From: Aradus depressus
Lineage: Eukaryota > Arthropoda > Insecta > Hemiptera > Aradidae
Assembly (NCBI GenBank): GCA_963662175.1
Contig: OY759219.1
Span: 27,260,908-27,324,907, forward strand
Direction: 5' to 3'
Length of the DNA: 64,000 nucleotides
The notes under the pieces: generated by a model
Databases searched by the model: none
Seen by the model: only the letters and a program-made list of their open reading frames with translations
Told to the model about the DNA's origin: nothing
Shown here: positions 10,083 to 20,385 of the stretch, in pieces
Numbering within the stretch: the first letter of the stretch is position 1
Layout: the number at the start of each line of letters is the position of its first letter
Made by a program: the position numbers and the translations under genes

Positions 10083-10654
10083 ACGAAATAAGAGCACGCC
10101 TTGCTGCAGGGAACAGATGTCTATTTGCTGTCCAAAGAATACTTAAGTTCCGCACATTAACGTGGAGGGCCAAGCTAATTGTCTATAAAACCATTGTCCG
10201 TCCAATTGTAACTTACACTGGTGAAACTTGGGCGTTGACAAAAGAAAATGAAGAGACTCTTCTACTGTGGGAATGGAAAGTACTTAGAAAGATTTATGGA
10301 CCTGTTTCCGAGAACGGGAGATGGCGTATCCGGAAGAACAGAGAATTGAGAGACCTCTACGGGGATTCCGACCTGGTGTCCGTGATCAAGCAGGCGAGAT
10401 TACGTTGGTTGGGCCACGTACAGAGAATGAAAGGAGGAAGACTCCCTAAACAAGCCCTCTACGGTAGGCCAGGCGGTGCCAGGAGAAGAGGAAGACGGAG
10501 ACTCCGTTGGCTGGACGACGTCGAGGCGGATCTCCGAGTGTTGGGCATCAGAGGATGGAGAGAGAAGGTTTTGGATCGAGACGAATGGAGGAGGATTGTG
10601 ACGGAGGCCCGGGTTCTTTCAGGACCGTAGCGCTGTAGGAAGAAGAAGAAGAAG
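10083..10654 (+). pseudogene. 5'-truncated LINE: reverse transcriptase C-terminal region
   Basis: One frame is open from the 5' junction to the stop at 10628-10630, about 182 codons with no initiator: HEIRARLAAGNRCLFAVQRI, later YKTIVRPIVTYTGETWAL, KVLRKIYGPV, RLRWLGHVQRM, then RWLDDVEADLRVLGIRGW and DEWRRIVTEARVLSGP. These are the thumb and C-terminal motifs found after the reverse-transcriptase catalytic core in many invertebrate non-LTR retrotransposons; the catalytic domain and endonuclease are missing. The short 3' UTR ends in (GAA)n. The insertion is flanked by a 15-bp duplication, gagttgagRccctcc, of the HE target (one mismatch). The frame is intact, so the copy is fairly young, but it cannot be functional. 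Clade is uncertain; the paralogue at 57269-57672 ends the same way. Confidence 0.9.
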
Positions 10655-10845
10655 AGTTGAGGCCCTCCTTTTCGGCTGATACCTCTGAAAATTTATAGGT
10701 GTCAATACTTTCTATAAAACGGCAGATTTTAGAGTTTATGTGTTAAGTCTCCCCTCTAATTTCCCCTCCCCTCTGGCCAATATGGCTGAAGATAAATGTC
10801 GTCCATAGAGGATTTTAGGTACACCATTATTCCATAAGGACACCA
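10655..10845 (+). mobile_element. HE element, part 2 (after LINE)
   Basis: Continues HE: 'cttttcggctgatacctctg', 'tctcccctctaatttcccct', 'ccaatatggctgaagataaa'. Confidence 0.75.
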
Positions 10846-11065
10846 TAAGGATTTTCAGTTAAATCGGCCAAAGGAAAGTGGGAAATTGGGGGGAAGGTTT
10901 AAACAAAAAAAAACTCAAAAGGACAGAACACCTATAAATTTTCCGAACATTATCAACTGCCAATGTAATGAATGTACCTACACAAATTTAGTTTGAGGAT
11001 TCAGTTCCTATATAAGTCAACTATTCGTTTTTAGCCCACTTGGTGGATTGGTTTTTGAAGAGAGA
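10846..11065 (-). mobile_element. HE element, reverse part
   Basis: 'ttcagttaaatcggccaaag', 'gccaatgtaatgaatgtacc', 'ctatataagtcaactattcg', 'cacttggtggattggttttt'. It directly follows a forward HE piece, making a head-to-head arrangement. Confidence 0.75.
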
Positions 11066-11069
11066 GAAT

Positions 11070-11254
11070 ATCTAATTGCCATAGAAATAAAAAACGTTGT
11101 CTTCCCACTGTTTTATTTTTAACCAGAACCGGTTTTCAACGCAACAACATCATCATCAGTGGCAAATCCCACCCACACAGCGTAGAGGTTAAAGGACAAC
11201 TGGCGGACCAGTGCAACAAGAAATAAATGTTTTGATACGAAATACGACACCTGT
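11070..11254 (-). repeat. repeat of hammerhead-like family b
   Basis: On the minus strand, '..gtgggtgggatttgccactg' precedes the motif and 'taaaaataaaacagtgggaa' follows it. The same flanks surround the plus-strand copy at 27280-27412. It sits between two HE pieces. Confidence 0.65.
11122..11163 (-). ncRNA. hammerhead-like motif b1
   Basis: Minus strand: CUGAUGA, U, stem II GAUGU/GCGUU (three G-U pairs), GAA, palindrome AACCGGUU, then C. Stem I GCCA/UGGU gives 4 bp. All core bases match a hammerhead apart from the extra U. Confidence 0.5.
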
Positions 11255-11385
11255 TGACGTTCAGCCAAATCAGTCAAAGAGAAGAGGGGATTATGGGAAG
11301 GGCTCAACACAAAAACTCTAATAACTGTAATGAATGTATAGACATAAAATGTTATATTTAAATTCAAAACCCCATAAGAATGGCA
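11255..11385 (-). mobile_element. HE element, reverse part
   Basis: 'cagccaaatcagtcaaagag', 'aaaaactctaataactgtaa', 'tgaatgtatagacataaaat', 'aaaaccccataagaatggc'. Confidence 0.7.
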
Positions 11386-11490
11386 TTTTTTTTTTTTTTT
11401 TTTTTTAATTTTTGTAATGAAAACTCAACAATTTCTGACCGATTACCCAATTTCCATTATACTTCGTATAACTGGGAAAATAAAAATATA
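11386..11490 (+). mobile_element. HE element, 3' end fragment
   Basis: A T-run, then 'tttctgaccgattacccaat' and 'ttcgtataactgggaaaata'. It follows a reverse HE piece tail to tail. Confidence 0.7.
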
Positions 11491-11872
11491 ATTAGTTTAT
11501 TACTTTCATTTTTGAAAGTTTATAAAGAACAGTGTTAAACAAATTTTCAGTTAATGTTTGTTTGACTCCACTGTTATATCTGATGGGATTTACAAAATGG
11601 ACCAATGAATGTGCTGCGGTTACAAAATGGCCCACCATTTAGTTAGCAGTGGTGGGAATACATCTCTGTGTGTATGTGATATGAACACCATATGTACTGG
11701 GCAGTAGGGTGGAAAAAGTTTATGTATCTCTCACAGGGGATGAATAAATAAATAAATAAAACATTCATCTGACCCGATACACGCATTCAGGCCCAATCAA
11801 ATATTCCAAAAATTATATCTGAAGGTGAGGGAAAAATATTTGTAGGTTTCCATAATGAATAAAATCTCAAAG
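11491..11872. other. gene-free DNA with (AAAT)n
   Basis: Mostly unrecognised sequence. An (AAAT)n microsatellite is at 11742-11761 and a duplicated 'acaaaatgg(a/c)ccA' at 11590-11640. Confidence 0.45.
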
Positions 11873-12148
11873 GCGCCGGTAGCTCAGTCGTGGGTTCGAG
11901 ACCTGGCCGATCTGGGAGGTAAAATAAACTTATGCACGCCGTCCTTCGGATGGGACGTTAAGCGATGGTCCCGAGCCTGTACGATGTCAGGTACTCGTTA
12001 AAGACCCCTGCCCTAGGTGAATAAAAATTTGGGATAGGCAAAACTTAGGACTCCCACAGTAGAGTCGGGCTCATATCCCCCAGAGTGAAAGAGCGCTCTG
12101 GTAGTAGGCGATATGACCTTGTAATTAAAAGCCCGGGCATGAGTAATT
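11873..12148 (+). mobile_element. SINE-A with internal deletion
   Basis: GGCGCCGGTAGCTCAG (box A) is followed at once by 'tcgtgggttcgagacctggc' (box B), so the spacer between the boxes and part of the body hairpin arm are deleted. The central and 3' domains are intact to 'gcccgggcatgagtaa'. Confidence 0.85.
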
Positions 12149-12239
12149 TGTTTCATGGTTAGTAGGCGAATATAGTGGGCTTACTTGTTCAATAAGTAAT
12201 ACAGAATTATCAGTGTAAAAATATATTTTATTTATACCA

Positions 12240-12270
12240 CAACTAGTTTCGACAATGGCCACCCTCAGTT
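12240..12270 (-). ncRNA. degenerate hammerhead-like motif f1
   Basis: Minus strand CUGAGGG (A9 changed to G), U, GGC-CAUU-GUC, GAA, palindrome ACUAGU, then U. Stem I does not pair, so this copy is probably dead. Confidence 0.35.
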
Positions 12271-12317
12271 AGTGAATCTTAAAGTAGAGAAGGGTTAAAT
12301 AAGTTACGGACGTTAGA

Positions 12318-12625
12318 GGGCGCCGGTACCTCAGTGGTATGCGTGCTTGCTTTCTGTTTCTGAGCTCAAGGTCGTGGGTTCGAAACCCGACCGAGGCCCT
12401 TAGTTTATTTTATCTGGGAGGTAAAGAAACTTAAGCACGCCGTCCTTCGAATGGGACGTTTAGCGATGGCCCTGAACCTGTACTATGTCAGGTACTCGTT
12501 AAAGACCCCTGCCATAGGTGAATAAAAATTTAGGGTAGACAAAACTTAGGACTCCCATAGTAGAGTCGGGCTCATGTCCACCAGAGTGAAAGAGCACTCC
12601 GGTAGTAGGCGATATGACCTCGTAT
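12318..12625 (+). mobile_element. SINE-A inside foldback f
   Basis: Head GGGCGCCGGTACCTCAGTGG, box B 'ggttcgaaacccgaccga', central block, and 3' domain to 'gatatgacctcgta', where it stops. The terminal palindrome block and tail are missing. Confidence 0.9.
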
Positions 12626-12720
12626 AGACGCATCTCAGGGTCTACATCCAGATCTAGTCAATCAACATCTAGACCCTAAGAAACTAACTTCTTTAACCCC
12701 TTCTCTACTTTAAGATTCAC

Positions 12721-12756
12721 TAACTGAGGGTGGTAGATAATTTCCGAAACTAGTTG
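12721..12756 (+). ncRNA. degenerate hammerhead-like motif f2
   Basis: CUGAGGG, U, a weakened stem II (only GG/CC pairs), GAA, ACUAGU, then U. Position 9 is mutated as in f1. Confidence 0.3.
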
Positions 12757-12937
12757 TGGTATAAGTATATATTTTAGTACTAGAGTATAAAAGTATGAAA
12801 TAATTTTGAGAGGGGGGAGAAGAGTAAAAATGGATGGTATAAGAAAGTTCTGTAACGGTCATATAACATATTTTCCATTTATTTCTTCATTTTTTATCAT
12901 ATTTAATAAAAAAAACTACCATATATATTAATTTATT

Positions 12938-13250
12938 GTCCTACAACTTCTTTCGTATTGGTCGTACCTCAGATCTGAGAGCATGCTGACTTGGACAATT
13001 TATTAAGGAACATTTTTTATAAGAACCAAATTTTCGATAGGTGTAACAGTTTTCGCGTAAATCAAACAACCACATAAAAAAATGTTTTTCAAAACATTTT
13101 TGGACATTTAGCTTGAATATCGCAAACCGGGAGAGATTCTAAATAACGATTTTTTAATAAAAAAAGACCCAAGTTTGCTTTTTCTACAACTTTTAGTTGA
13201 AGAGATTTTTGATTAGATCATAAATATAAGCAGGAAACTTATACTAAAGG
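12938..13250 (+). repeat. dispersed repeat K
   Basis: 'attggtcgtacctcagatct', 'ttattaaggaacatttttta', 'ttttcgcgtaaatcaa', then 'tttctacaacttttagttga'. Homologous copies lie at 14905, 26010 (reverse) and 41945. Non-coding; type unknown. Confidence 0.75.
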
Positions 13251-13309
13251 AGAACTAACTAAACTAACTTTTTATAAGTAGTTCGAAAACTTCATAAGAC
13301 GAGGCTTGT

Positions 13310-13503
13310 TGACATTCAGCATAATCGACACATAAGGGGGGAGGGACTTAAATCAAGAACTTCTAATAATTTTATACTAGGTTTCAAACATCCCTGAGTA
13401 AGACACATACATATAGATTTTCAGCCAAGTCGACCGATTGGTTTTAGAGTGAAAACTTAGTTCGCATCGAATCACATTGGCAGTGATTCACCGACGACTT
13501 TTA
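13310..13503 (-). mobile_element. HE element, left half
   Basis: 'attttcagccaagtcgaccg', 'attggttttagagtgaaaac', ending 'ggcagtgattcaccgacgac'. Confidence 0.7.
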
Positions 13504-14054
13504 TTTATTTTAAAATAAATTACCTACATGATGAAATTATTAATAAATTGAAATTATTAATATAATTGTCATTAATTCATTGTTCATAATCCATGTAATA
13601 ATTTTAATAATGATAAGGACGGGATATGAGTTGAGAAAGGAAATGGCCACTTGAATGTTAAAAAAAAAGATCTTTAACCCGAGGGATATAAAAAACTACA
13701 TATGGAGCTAAGTGCTCATCCTAATACAGATCAAGACAGTTTGAAGCTGCACTCTCAAATATCCGGCTATCTCTATTAAATACTACTAAATATGTACAAG
13801 TACCCAACTTTTATTAATTGTTGCCATCATGTTTAGGAAAGTTTTTCTTTCATTGATAAAACTTCTTTTCCGGGGTCTTGACCTTAATACCTTGTAGAGA
13901 AAATCCAGTAGTTTTAAAGCAAGATTTTGAAGGAAAATTGTGTTAGCCATCTTGGATGTTGTTTCGGGACTGTGGAAACACAAATGGACGGTGTCCTACA
14001 GGCCAGGATCCAAGAAAAGAGATTTTCTTTCTAATCGCTAGTGAAGCTCCTTCT
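13504..14054. other. gene-free DNA
   Basis: The first part is AT-rich. The 65-codon minus ORF 13786-13983 has no recognisable match. No repeat family identified. Confidence 0.45.
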
Positions 14055-14111
14055 AGGAATAGATAATTAAAATACACAATTTCTTTGTCAAACTTCACTT
14101 TATATTCTCAA

Positions 14112-14155
14112 ATACTCAACTAATTTCGCCGTGTTAAGGCATTATCAAGAGTCAC
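14112..14155 (-). ncRNA. hammerhead-like motif g1
   Basis: Mirror copy of g2. It reads UUGAUAA, U, GCC..GGC, GAA, then AUUAGU instead of the palindrome ACUAGU, so stem III is weakened. Confidence 0.4.
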
Positions 14156-14596
14156 TTACAAACTGACAGAATTGGTTGACAGGGTAGAAGGTACAGTTAT
14201 GGAGGGGGTTTTTAGGTAATGACGGGGAATTCCTTGTTTTTGTTACTCTATACATTCCAATAAACAGATATTTACAAGATAATAATAAATATAAAATAAA
14301 GAAGAAAGAAAATATATATATATAAAATCTAATAAAGCGAATCTAACAGAAAAGTGTTGGTATTTATATAGGTATGACTCATGAATTATATAAATGTAAA
14401 ATATAATAAATATTAAAGTGAATAAAAACAAATACATAGAATTTAAAGACAAATTAAAACATCAAATGAAATTTGTCTTTAAATTCTATGTATTTGTTTT
14501 TATTCACTTTAATATTTATTATATTTTACATTTATATAATTCATGAGTCATACCTATATAAATACCAACACTTTACTGTTAGATTCGCTTTATTAG

Positions 14597-14599
<3 letters not shown>

Positions 14600-14633
<34 letters not shown>
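14600..14633. repeat. (TA)n microsatellite
   Basis: About 17 TA units, expanded relative to the mirror arm. Confidence 0.95.
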
Positions 14634-14636
<3 letters not shown>

Positions 14637-14792
14637 CTTTCTTTTTTATTTTATATTTATTATTATCTTGTAAATATCTGTTTATTGGAATGTATAGAGT
14701 AACAAAAACAAGGAATTCCCCGTCATTACCTAAAAACCCCCTCCATAACTGTATCTTCTACCCTGTCAACCAATTCTGTCAATTTGTAAGTG

Positions 14793-14831
14793 ACTCTTGA
14801 TAATGCCTTAACACGGCGAAACTAGTTGAGT
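14793..14831 (+). ncRNA. hammerhead-like motif g2 with U3-A8 pair
   Basis: UUGAUAA at 14797-14803, U14804, stem II GCC/GGC, GAA at 14818-14820, palindrome ACUAGU, then U. Stem I ACUC/GAGU gives 4 bp. Compared with CUGAUGA, both C3 and G8 are changed, to U and A, which would keep the known C3-G8 core pair as U-A. Confidence 0.45.
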
Positions 14832-14904
14832 ATTTGAGTATATATAGTGAAGTTTGACAAAGAAATTGTTTATTTTAATTATCTATTCCTATAACAAGGG
14901 AGTA

Positions 14905-15170
14905 AATTATAGAGCAAGAAGCTATAACTTTGTTTGTGTTGATCCTATTTCAAATCTGAGGCTATTGTTTAGTTGGAAATTGTGTAAGGAACATTTTTGG
15001 TAAGGATTCATTTTTCAACAGGACTAACCGTTTTCGCGTAAATCAAGCAAACGCTTTTAAAAAAATGGGTTTTAAAGCGACATTTTAGGACGGTTTTCGG
15101 CATATATCTCGGAAACCGAGGAACCTGCGAAAAATGTATTTTATATAAAATATGTGTTTCAAATTTTTCT
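14905..15170 (+). repeat. dispersed repeat K
   Basis: 'cctatttcaaatctgaggct', 'gtgtaaggaacatttttggt', 'ttttcgcgtaaatcaagcaa', 'acattttaggacggttttcg'. Confidence 0.7.
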
Positions 15171-15174
15171 AGGG

Positions 15175-15390
15175 GAGCCATGGTGGCCGTGCGGGCTAGA
15201 GCGTAGGGCTTTAGTCGCATGGTCTCACCATGGTTTGCGGGTTCGAATCCCGTCCGGGAGTGAGTTTTATTTCGTAGATAGAACTCCCTCCCGGGGCCAT
15301 GGATGTTTTAAATAATTATATATAACACATTGACATGGCTAATATGCACCGTAAATAAAGCAAAAAGAAAAAAAAAAAAAAAAAAAAATC
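15175..15390 (+). mobile_element. SINE-B, second tRNA-derived SINE
   Basis: The tRNA-like head 'gccatggtggccgtgcgggc', 'tagagcgtagggctttagtc' contains box A. A perfect box B, GGGTTCGAATCCCG, is at 15239-15252. A non-tRNA body follows and ends in poly(A) at about 15369-15388. It is unrelated to SINE-A except through tRNA origin. Only one copy is seen here. Confidence 0.8.
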
Positions 15391-16161
15391 TATAACTTTT
15401 ATTTTAAACTATTTTTGAGTCGGCCAAAAACTAATCTGATCGAAATTTTCACATGTGCCTTATCCATTCCAAATTTTATAGTTGCTGCATTAGAGCGCGC
15501 ACAAAGTTCCTATCACATAAGTACCTTGAAACGTATGTGATAAAAACGTGAAAATCTGATAAAAATTCGATCTCGGATTTTCACACAATTACAATACCTA
15601 TATAGTGTTTTTTTTAATTGAGGTTATAAATATAAGTGGTATCTTGTAAAAACCTCTGTAGAACGGACACAATTCGTATTATAGAGATGTTTCACTGTAA
15701 TCCCGAGAAAAATAAGACTAAAAGAAGGAAGAGAGAGGAAGGTTCAATTTAAGTGAAGGAAGGATGTCCTCCCGAGGGACTCCAGAAGTAGGATAATGAA
15801 GAAGGACAGGAAGGGGGACCAGGAAGACATTCAGGGATGGATGGAGTTAGTCGTTGGAACAACGGGGGAGGAAACAATGGCGTCTGCACTATACTGTTGA
15901 GAGAAATCATTAAATTTTAAAAGGAATTCTCACAAAATTATCATATCCAGTTAAATTTTAAGTATCAACTGAGGTCATAAAATGGAGAAAAGCCATGAGA
16001 GAAAATGTTTTCTGATGTCAAATGAGTCTGTTTAAACTGGAGGAGCTATGAGCTACAGTGTTGTACGCCAACAGAAACAACTAGCTATGTAAATTCACTC
16101 CACTTTATAAGTTGGAAAAGTACTTATTGCTCGACTTATTTCTGCTTTATTTATTTGATAA
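15391..16161. other. gene-free DNA with possible repeat P remnant
   Basis: 15440-15650 weakly resembles the reverse complement of repeat P. 15700-15900 is purine-rich and encodes nothing I recognise. Confidence 0.4.
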
Positions 16162-16850
16162 CTAGCAGTAATACCCGGCGTTGCCCGGGGAACTTTGACT
16201 TTTCTTCTAATATCTCTCGTTCGAATCCTTTTCAATTCTTCAACAGTACATTCATGATTTTATAATTTTCAATTATTCATGTGGAATAAAGCTTATAGTC
16301 CTTCAACGGCAGACAACCCAGCTAGTATATGCTTTGCAGCGGTGAAGAGAAGAAGAGAAAGCTACACGTGCAATTCCTTCAGCATTAATGCACTGCCGCC
16401 CCTCCGGTTCAAAAAGTTGAGACGTCACAACCAATTTTTAGATTTTGCTTTTGAAACTACTACATGTAAAATTTCATGAGTTAGCACTATTTTTATGCTT
16501 AACCCCCCCCCCCCCCCCCACCATAGCCCCCCTCCCGTCGACAATTTTGAGACATCACACATCCTATTTATCAATTTGGCTCTTAAGAAAACTACATGTG
16601 AAATTTCGTGACAATCCGACCATTAGTTAATGAGATGCCACTATTTTTATACTTAGGCTACCCCCTACAACCCCGCCTCCCGTTCAAAATTTTGGGACGC
16701 CACATAGACTATTATTCAATCGGGCTCAAAAGGATGCTATATGTGAAGTTTCATAAAAATCCGTCCAGTCGTTTGGGCGTGATGCTGGAACAAACATACA
16801 AACAAACAGACAAACCCCTAACCAGCTACTCTGCGACATAACCGCGAAAA
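16162..16850 (-). mobile_element. Helitron-like element, minus strand
   Basis: On the minus strand it ends with hairpin CCCGGGCAACGCCGGG, then 'tattactg' and CTAG followed by T. A GC hairpin a few bases before CTRR with a 3' T is the Helitron 3' terminus pattern. The region shares about 150 bp with the copy at 30012-30419. An 18-nt C run is at 16502-16519. The 5' end is uncertain. Confidence 0.6.
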
Positions 16851-17617
16851 TGACTATATCAGGGGACCTTGAAAACGTGAAAAACCGTTTTCGCACGATT
16901 ATACTTCTATGAGAAAGTAAAAATGTATTACAAAAATGCAAAAATTGACTTACCTTCGTTCTGTGAGTTGACAGATACAAGAACGCCGATCAAAAGAACT
17001 ACCAGGATGGAGCCACGCTCGAAAGTGAACATTTCAGGGCATTATCTCCTGCAACAACAACAAAAAAATATTATAATTGTGGAAAATGTAATAATAATAA
17101 ATAAAATATAAAAATAAAATAATAAATATTGAAAATAAAGCAAGACGGGGACAAAAAAACAAATATATGTATATAATAGACTGCGGCTTATTTTATTATT
17201 TTTTAAAATTTTTACTGTGCCGCCCGGTGTTCGAAATCCAGAAATAATAAAATCCTGAAAATTTGAAAACTTTAGGTCAACATTAACCCATGCCGCCAGA
17301 CCCCCAAAAATTAAATAATTAAAACTTTATGATTTTTTCGGGATTCAGGGTTGCATTTTTATGAAAAAAGTCAAAGAACACTTTTTTCTTAAAATTGTCT
17401 GATATTTTTCAAGAAATTTATTATTTTTGAAGAAAGTGATATTTTTGACATTTAATGCAAATGTAATTAGAACGGCCTCGAAGTAAAGTGTCTCAATTTT
17501 CGCAAGATTCTAAGTTAGTACAAGTGATAGTTAGTTCAAAGCTACAATCGTTTTTTTCTGCGTTAGAGCTATAAAACTATATTTCGGATTTTCGCACTAT
17601 TACAATAGTTTCTTATA
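16851..17617. other. gene-free DNA
   Basis: A/T-rich sequence. 17490-17617 ('ttagagctataaaactatat', 'cggattttcgcactattac') resembles part of repeat P next to the following HE copy. No gene. Confidence 0.4.
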
Positions 17618-18070
17618 TCCAGAATGAATTAATCTATTAACTTTTCGCTCCACCTCCAAAACCAGTCAACCTGCGGTAGTCAGTTGCGCTAATATTCAAC
17701 AGTTGACTTAGATAAGAGGCTCCCAAATCTTCATACTAAATTTTGTATAAATTCATTACATCCGCAGTTATTAGGATTTGCTGAAAATAAATAAGCCTCC
17801 CGCCTAATCCCTCCCTTGCCTTTGGTTGATTCGGCTGAAAAACCATAGGTGACATCGTTAGAGGGTTCTGGACTCACATATAAAAGTTCGTTTCGATACA
17901 TTCATTCTTATGGGGAGTTATCATGTTCACAGACATACAGATAGTCAATTTTTTTTCTTTATATTTTGAATCTAGAAACGGAAAACATAAAATTCCACTA
18001 AAAATTCCGCATCGAATTTTTGACGGATTCCATAACTTCCCCTATACTTCGTATAGCTAGGGAAGTAAAA
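17618..18070 (+). mobile_element. HE element, nearly complete
   Basis: Lacks only the first hairpin. Blocks in order: 'ctccacctccaaaaccagtc', 'ttcattacatccgcagttat', 'ttcggctgaaaaaccatagg', 'tcgatacattcattcttatg', 'gttcacagacatacagatag', 'ccgcatcgaatttttgacgg', ending 'cttcgtatagctagggaagt'. Confidence 0.85.
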
Positions 18071-18517
18071 AGCATTTTGGATCCATTAAATCTAACTAGG
18101 ATGATTTGTGAGGATCTGGAATTGCTTTAGGAATGGGACTACTCCAAAAGGCGTTGGAGAACACAGCAAGTGAGGTAAATTAGTAAGAAATTACCTTTTT
18201 TTTTCTTCAAACTAAAGATCTTAAATTAGAGGCTTTTTTCAATGACGGCATTTTCTCCGCCGGGCAGATTCTTTCATCGTCATTCTTCGTCCATCTTCTG
18301 CGAAGTCCCTTCGTCATTTGGAACGCTCGCTGAAGACTTGTGAAACGAAGAATTCCAAAGAGGTATCTAGAAGTACTTTACAGCCGTTCTTTTCACTGTA
18401 ACTGTTCCTTTCTTTTTTTTCTTATCTCTTTTTTTTTTATCGGCTACCTGTTGTCTGTCGGCTTCGTTCTTTGTTCAATTATCAGTTGAAGGAGTGTGGG
18501 GAATGTTTTGCGTATTT
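18071..18517. other. gene-free DNA, less AT-rich
   Basis: Contains a stretch of balanced composition (18240-18400) with no ORF or repeat I recognise. Confidence 0.4.
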
Positions 18518-18850
18518 CCATTACTTTCCCAGCTATACGGGGAAGTTATGTATCGTTAATCGGGAATTTCATATTTTTTTCGACACCCTGATTCCGAAAA
18601 ATGAAAAAAAATTTTCGTATGTGGACAGGATAACTCCGGATAGAATAATATTCTATCTGGAGCTATCCTATATATTATATCGATACGAAATTTTATATGT
18701 GTATCCAGAACCCCATAAGGACCACACCTATTGATTATCAGCCAAATTGGCCATCCAAAAACTGTGATAATTGCCGATATAATGAATTTAACGGCACAAA
18801 ATTTAATAAATGAATTCAGAAGTCCCTTGATGAATCAGTTATTTATCAAA
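18518..18850 (-). mobile_element. HE element
   Basis: 'cccagctatacggggaagtt', 'gacaggataactccggatag', 'tcgatacgaaattttatatg', 'cccataaggaccacaccta', 'tgccgatataatgaattta'. Truncated before the left hairpin. Confidence 0.8.
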
Positions 18851-19014
18851 ACGCTTTATTGAAATTGAAGGGATTCAAATATTTTTTTTGTAATTTCTTT
18901 GTCACGTCTACATTTATAAAATTGGAATTTTAATTATCAAATGACTAAAGTAGCAATCAATGGAGCAATAAGCACTTTTCCAATCTATAAAGTGGAGTGA
19001 AATTACATAAAATT

Positions 19015-19715
19015 CTCAATTGTATTCATTAAAAATTCGATGTTGTATTTTCACACGAATTTGACGTTTTCCAACCCCCAGATTCCAAAAATTAAAAAAA
19101 AAATATATATATATATGTCCTGTCTCTACGAATGTGTGTGCCTGTGAACACGATAACTCCCGATAAACGAATGAGTCGACATGATATTGTATATACGGAA
19201 CACATGTACAGAACCCCATAAGGACCACACCTTTTGATTTTCAGCCCAATTGACCAAGAGGAAAGAGAGAAATGATAAGCGAAATCGGCAAAAGGGAAGG
19301 GGGATTCAGGAGAATGCTCAACTCAAATACCCTAATAACTGCCAATGTAATTATTGTATCAATATAAATATACTTATGTGAATTGACACCCTATAATGGC
19401 AACACTTATTAATTTTCAGCGTATTCGTGAGGAGGGAGTGGGGCATGAGAGGTGGGCTCACTCAAAAATATAACTACCGATGTAATGAATACATCGTCCT
19501 GCTAAATTTTAGCGTTATCGGCTGATCAGGGGAGGGGGCTTAATTATAAACCCTATTAATTGTTAATCTAATGAATTTATCGACACAAAATTTAATTTGA
19601 GGATTTAGGAGCCACTATATAAAACGGTCGACTGGTTTTGGGGCGGAGACGAAAAGTTAATTGATTAATTCCTTCTGGGGAAGTACAATGCCGTCGATTC
19701 ACCGTCAACTTTTTT
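19015..19715 (-). mobile_element. HE element, longest copy (about 700 bp)
   Basis: Contains three to four tandem internal subunits, each with 'aataactgccRatgtaat', a cgacacaaaattt-like block and 'ttttcagc..atcggc' with a G-rich tract. It ends with 'taattgattaattccttctg', 'gggaagtacaatgccgtcga' and 'ttcaccgtcaac'. No ORF spans it, so it is non-autonomous. Confidence 0.85.
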
Positions 19716-20079
19716 TTGGATGTCAAGAGGATTAATTAATTTGTCATCAAATGAAATCCTAAAGACAGTCATTTTCTATTTGAGTGATTTTTTATTGATT
19801 TTTTTTTCATAACAAGTCATATAACATTACGTTACACATTAATCTGGTTTTTGAGCAATCAAAAAATTTTTAAAAAAAAGTTTTTATCAGAGAAAATGTG
19901 TCTGAATATAATTTGACTGAATTTCAGGTTTGTGAAAGTATTATTAAAATTACTAAAGAAAAATATTATTATTATTTATATTAATTGGGAGTCGATCAAA
20001 ACTGATATTAAAATTCCTGCATAAATACTTATATAATACTGATAAATATTCCTGGTTAATAATATAATATATCAGGACC
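19716..20079. other. gene-free AT-rich DNA
   Basis: Nothing recognisable. The 71-codon minus ORF 19953-20168 runs into HE and is not credible. Confidence 0.5.
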
Positions 20080-20270
20080 GAGACATTGTTTTTATCATAC
20101 CGTATATCGACACGAAATTTGATATGTATATCCAGAACCACATAAGAACACCTATTCGATTTCACCAAAAAAACTTAATAACTGCCGATGCAGAAGCCCT
20201 CGTGTAAATTAAGTATTGAATTTAAGCCCAAATGGACTAAGGAAATACATTGCCGGTAGGTCATTTACTT
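20080..20270 (-). mobile_element. HE element, reverse part
   Basis: 'tatcgacacgaaatttgata', 'tccagaaccacataagaaca', 'aacttaataactgccgatgc', then a degraded left end 'acattgccggtaggtcattt'. Confidence 0.7.
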
Positions 20271-20385
20271 TTTTTTTTTTTTTTTTTTTTTCATTTTTGA
20301 CATAATATGTCATATTATGTTCTGAACACATAAAATTCTGTTGAAAACTCGACATCAAATATTTTTTCGATTACATAACTAATGA
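20271..20385 (+). mobile_element. HE 3' fragment with palindrome
   Basis: A T-run, then the perfect palindrome ACATAATATG-T-CATATTATGT at 20300-20320, then 'aaattctgttgaaaactcga'. It abuts a reverse copy. Confidence 0.6.

Larger units (their letters stand above)
12214..12775. repeat. foldback of hammerhead-like family f, split by SINE-A
   Basis: Inverted arms at about 12214-12306 and 12683-12775 share 'ttcactaactgagggtgg', 'aaactagttgtggta' and 'cttctctactttaa'. A SINE-A sits in the loop, so the foldback predates it. Confidence 0.85.
14055..14890. repeat. 836-bp near-perfect palindrome, hammerhead-like family g
   Basis: Arms of about 400 bp (14055-14456 and 14468-14890) are separated by about 11 nt and differ by few substitutions. 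The largest difference is a (TA)n tract, about 34 nt at 14600-14633 in the right arm against about 12 nt near 14310 in the left. Each arm carries one hammerhead-like motif. Mirror ORFs (14243-14452 minus, 14473-14673 plus) are artefacts of AT-rich sequence. Confidence 0.95.

Noticed and set aside
12240..12270. Active ribozyme call for family f
   Set aside because: Position 9 is mutated to G in both arms and stem I does not pair; kept only as a degenerate family member.
15175..15260. tRNA gene with perfect box B
   Set aside because: Followed by a non-tRNA body and poly(A); the acceptor ends do not pair as a mature tRNA. Called as SINE-B.
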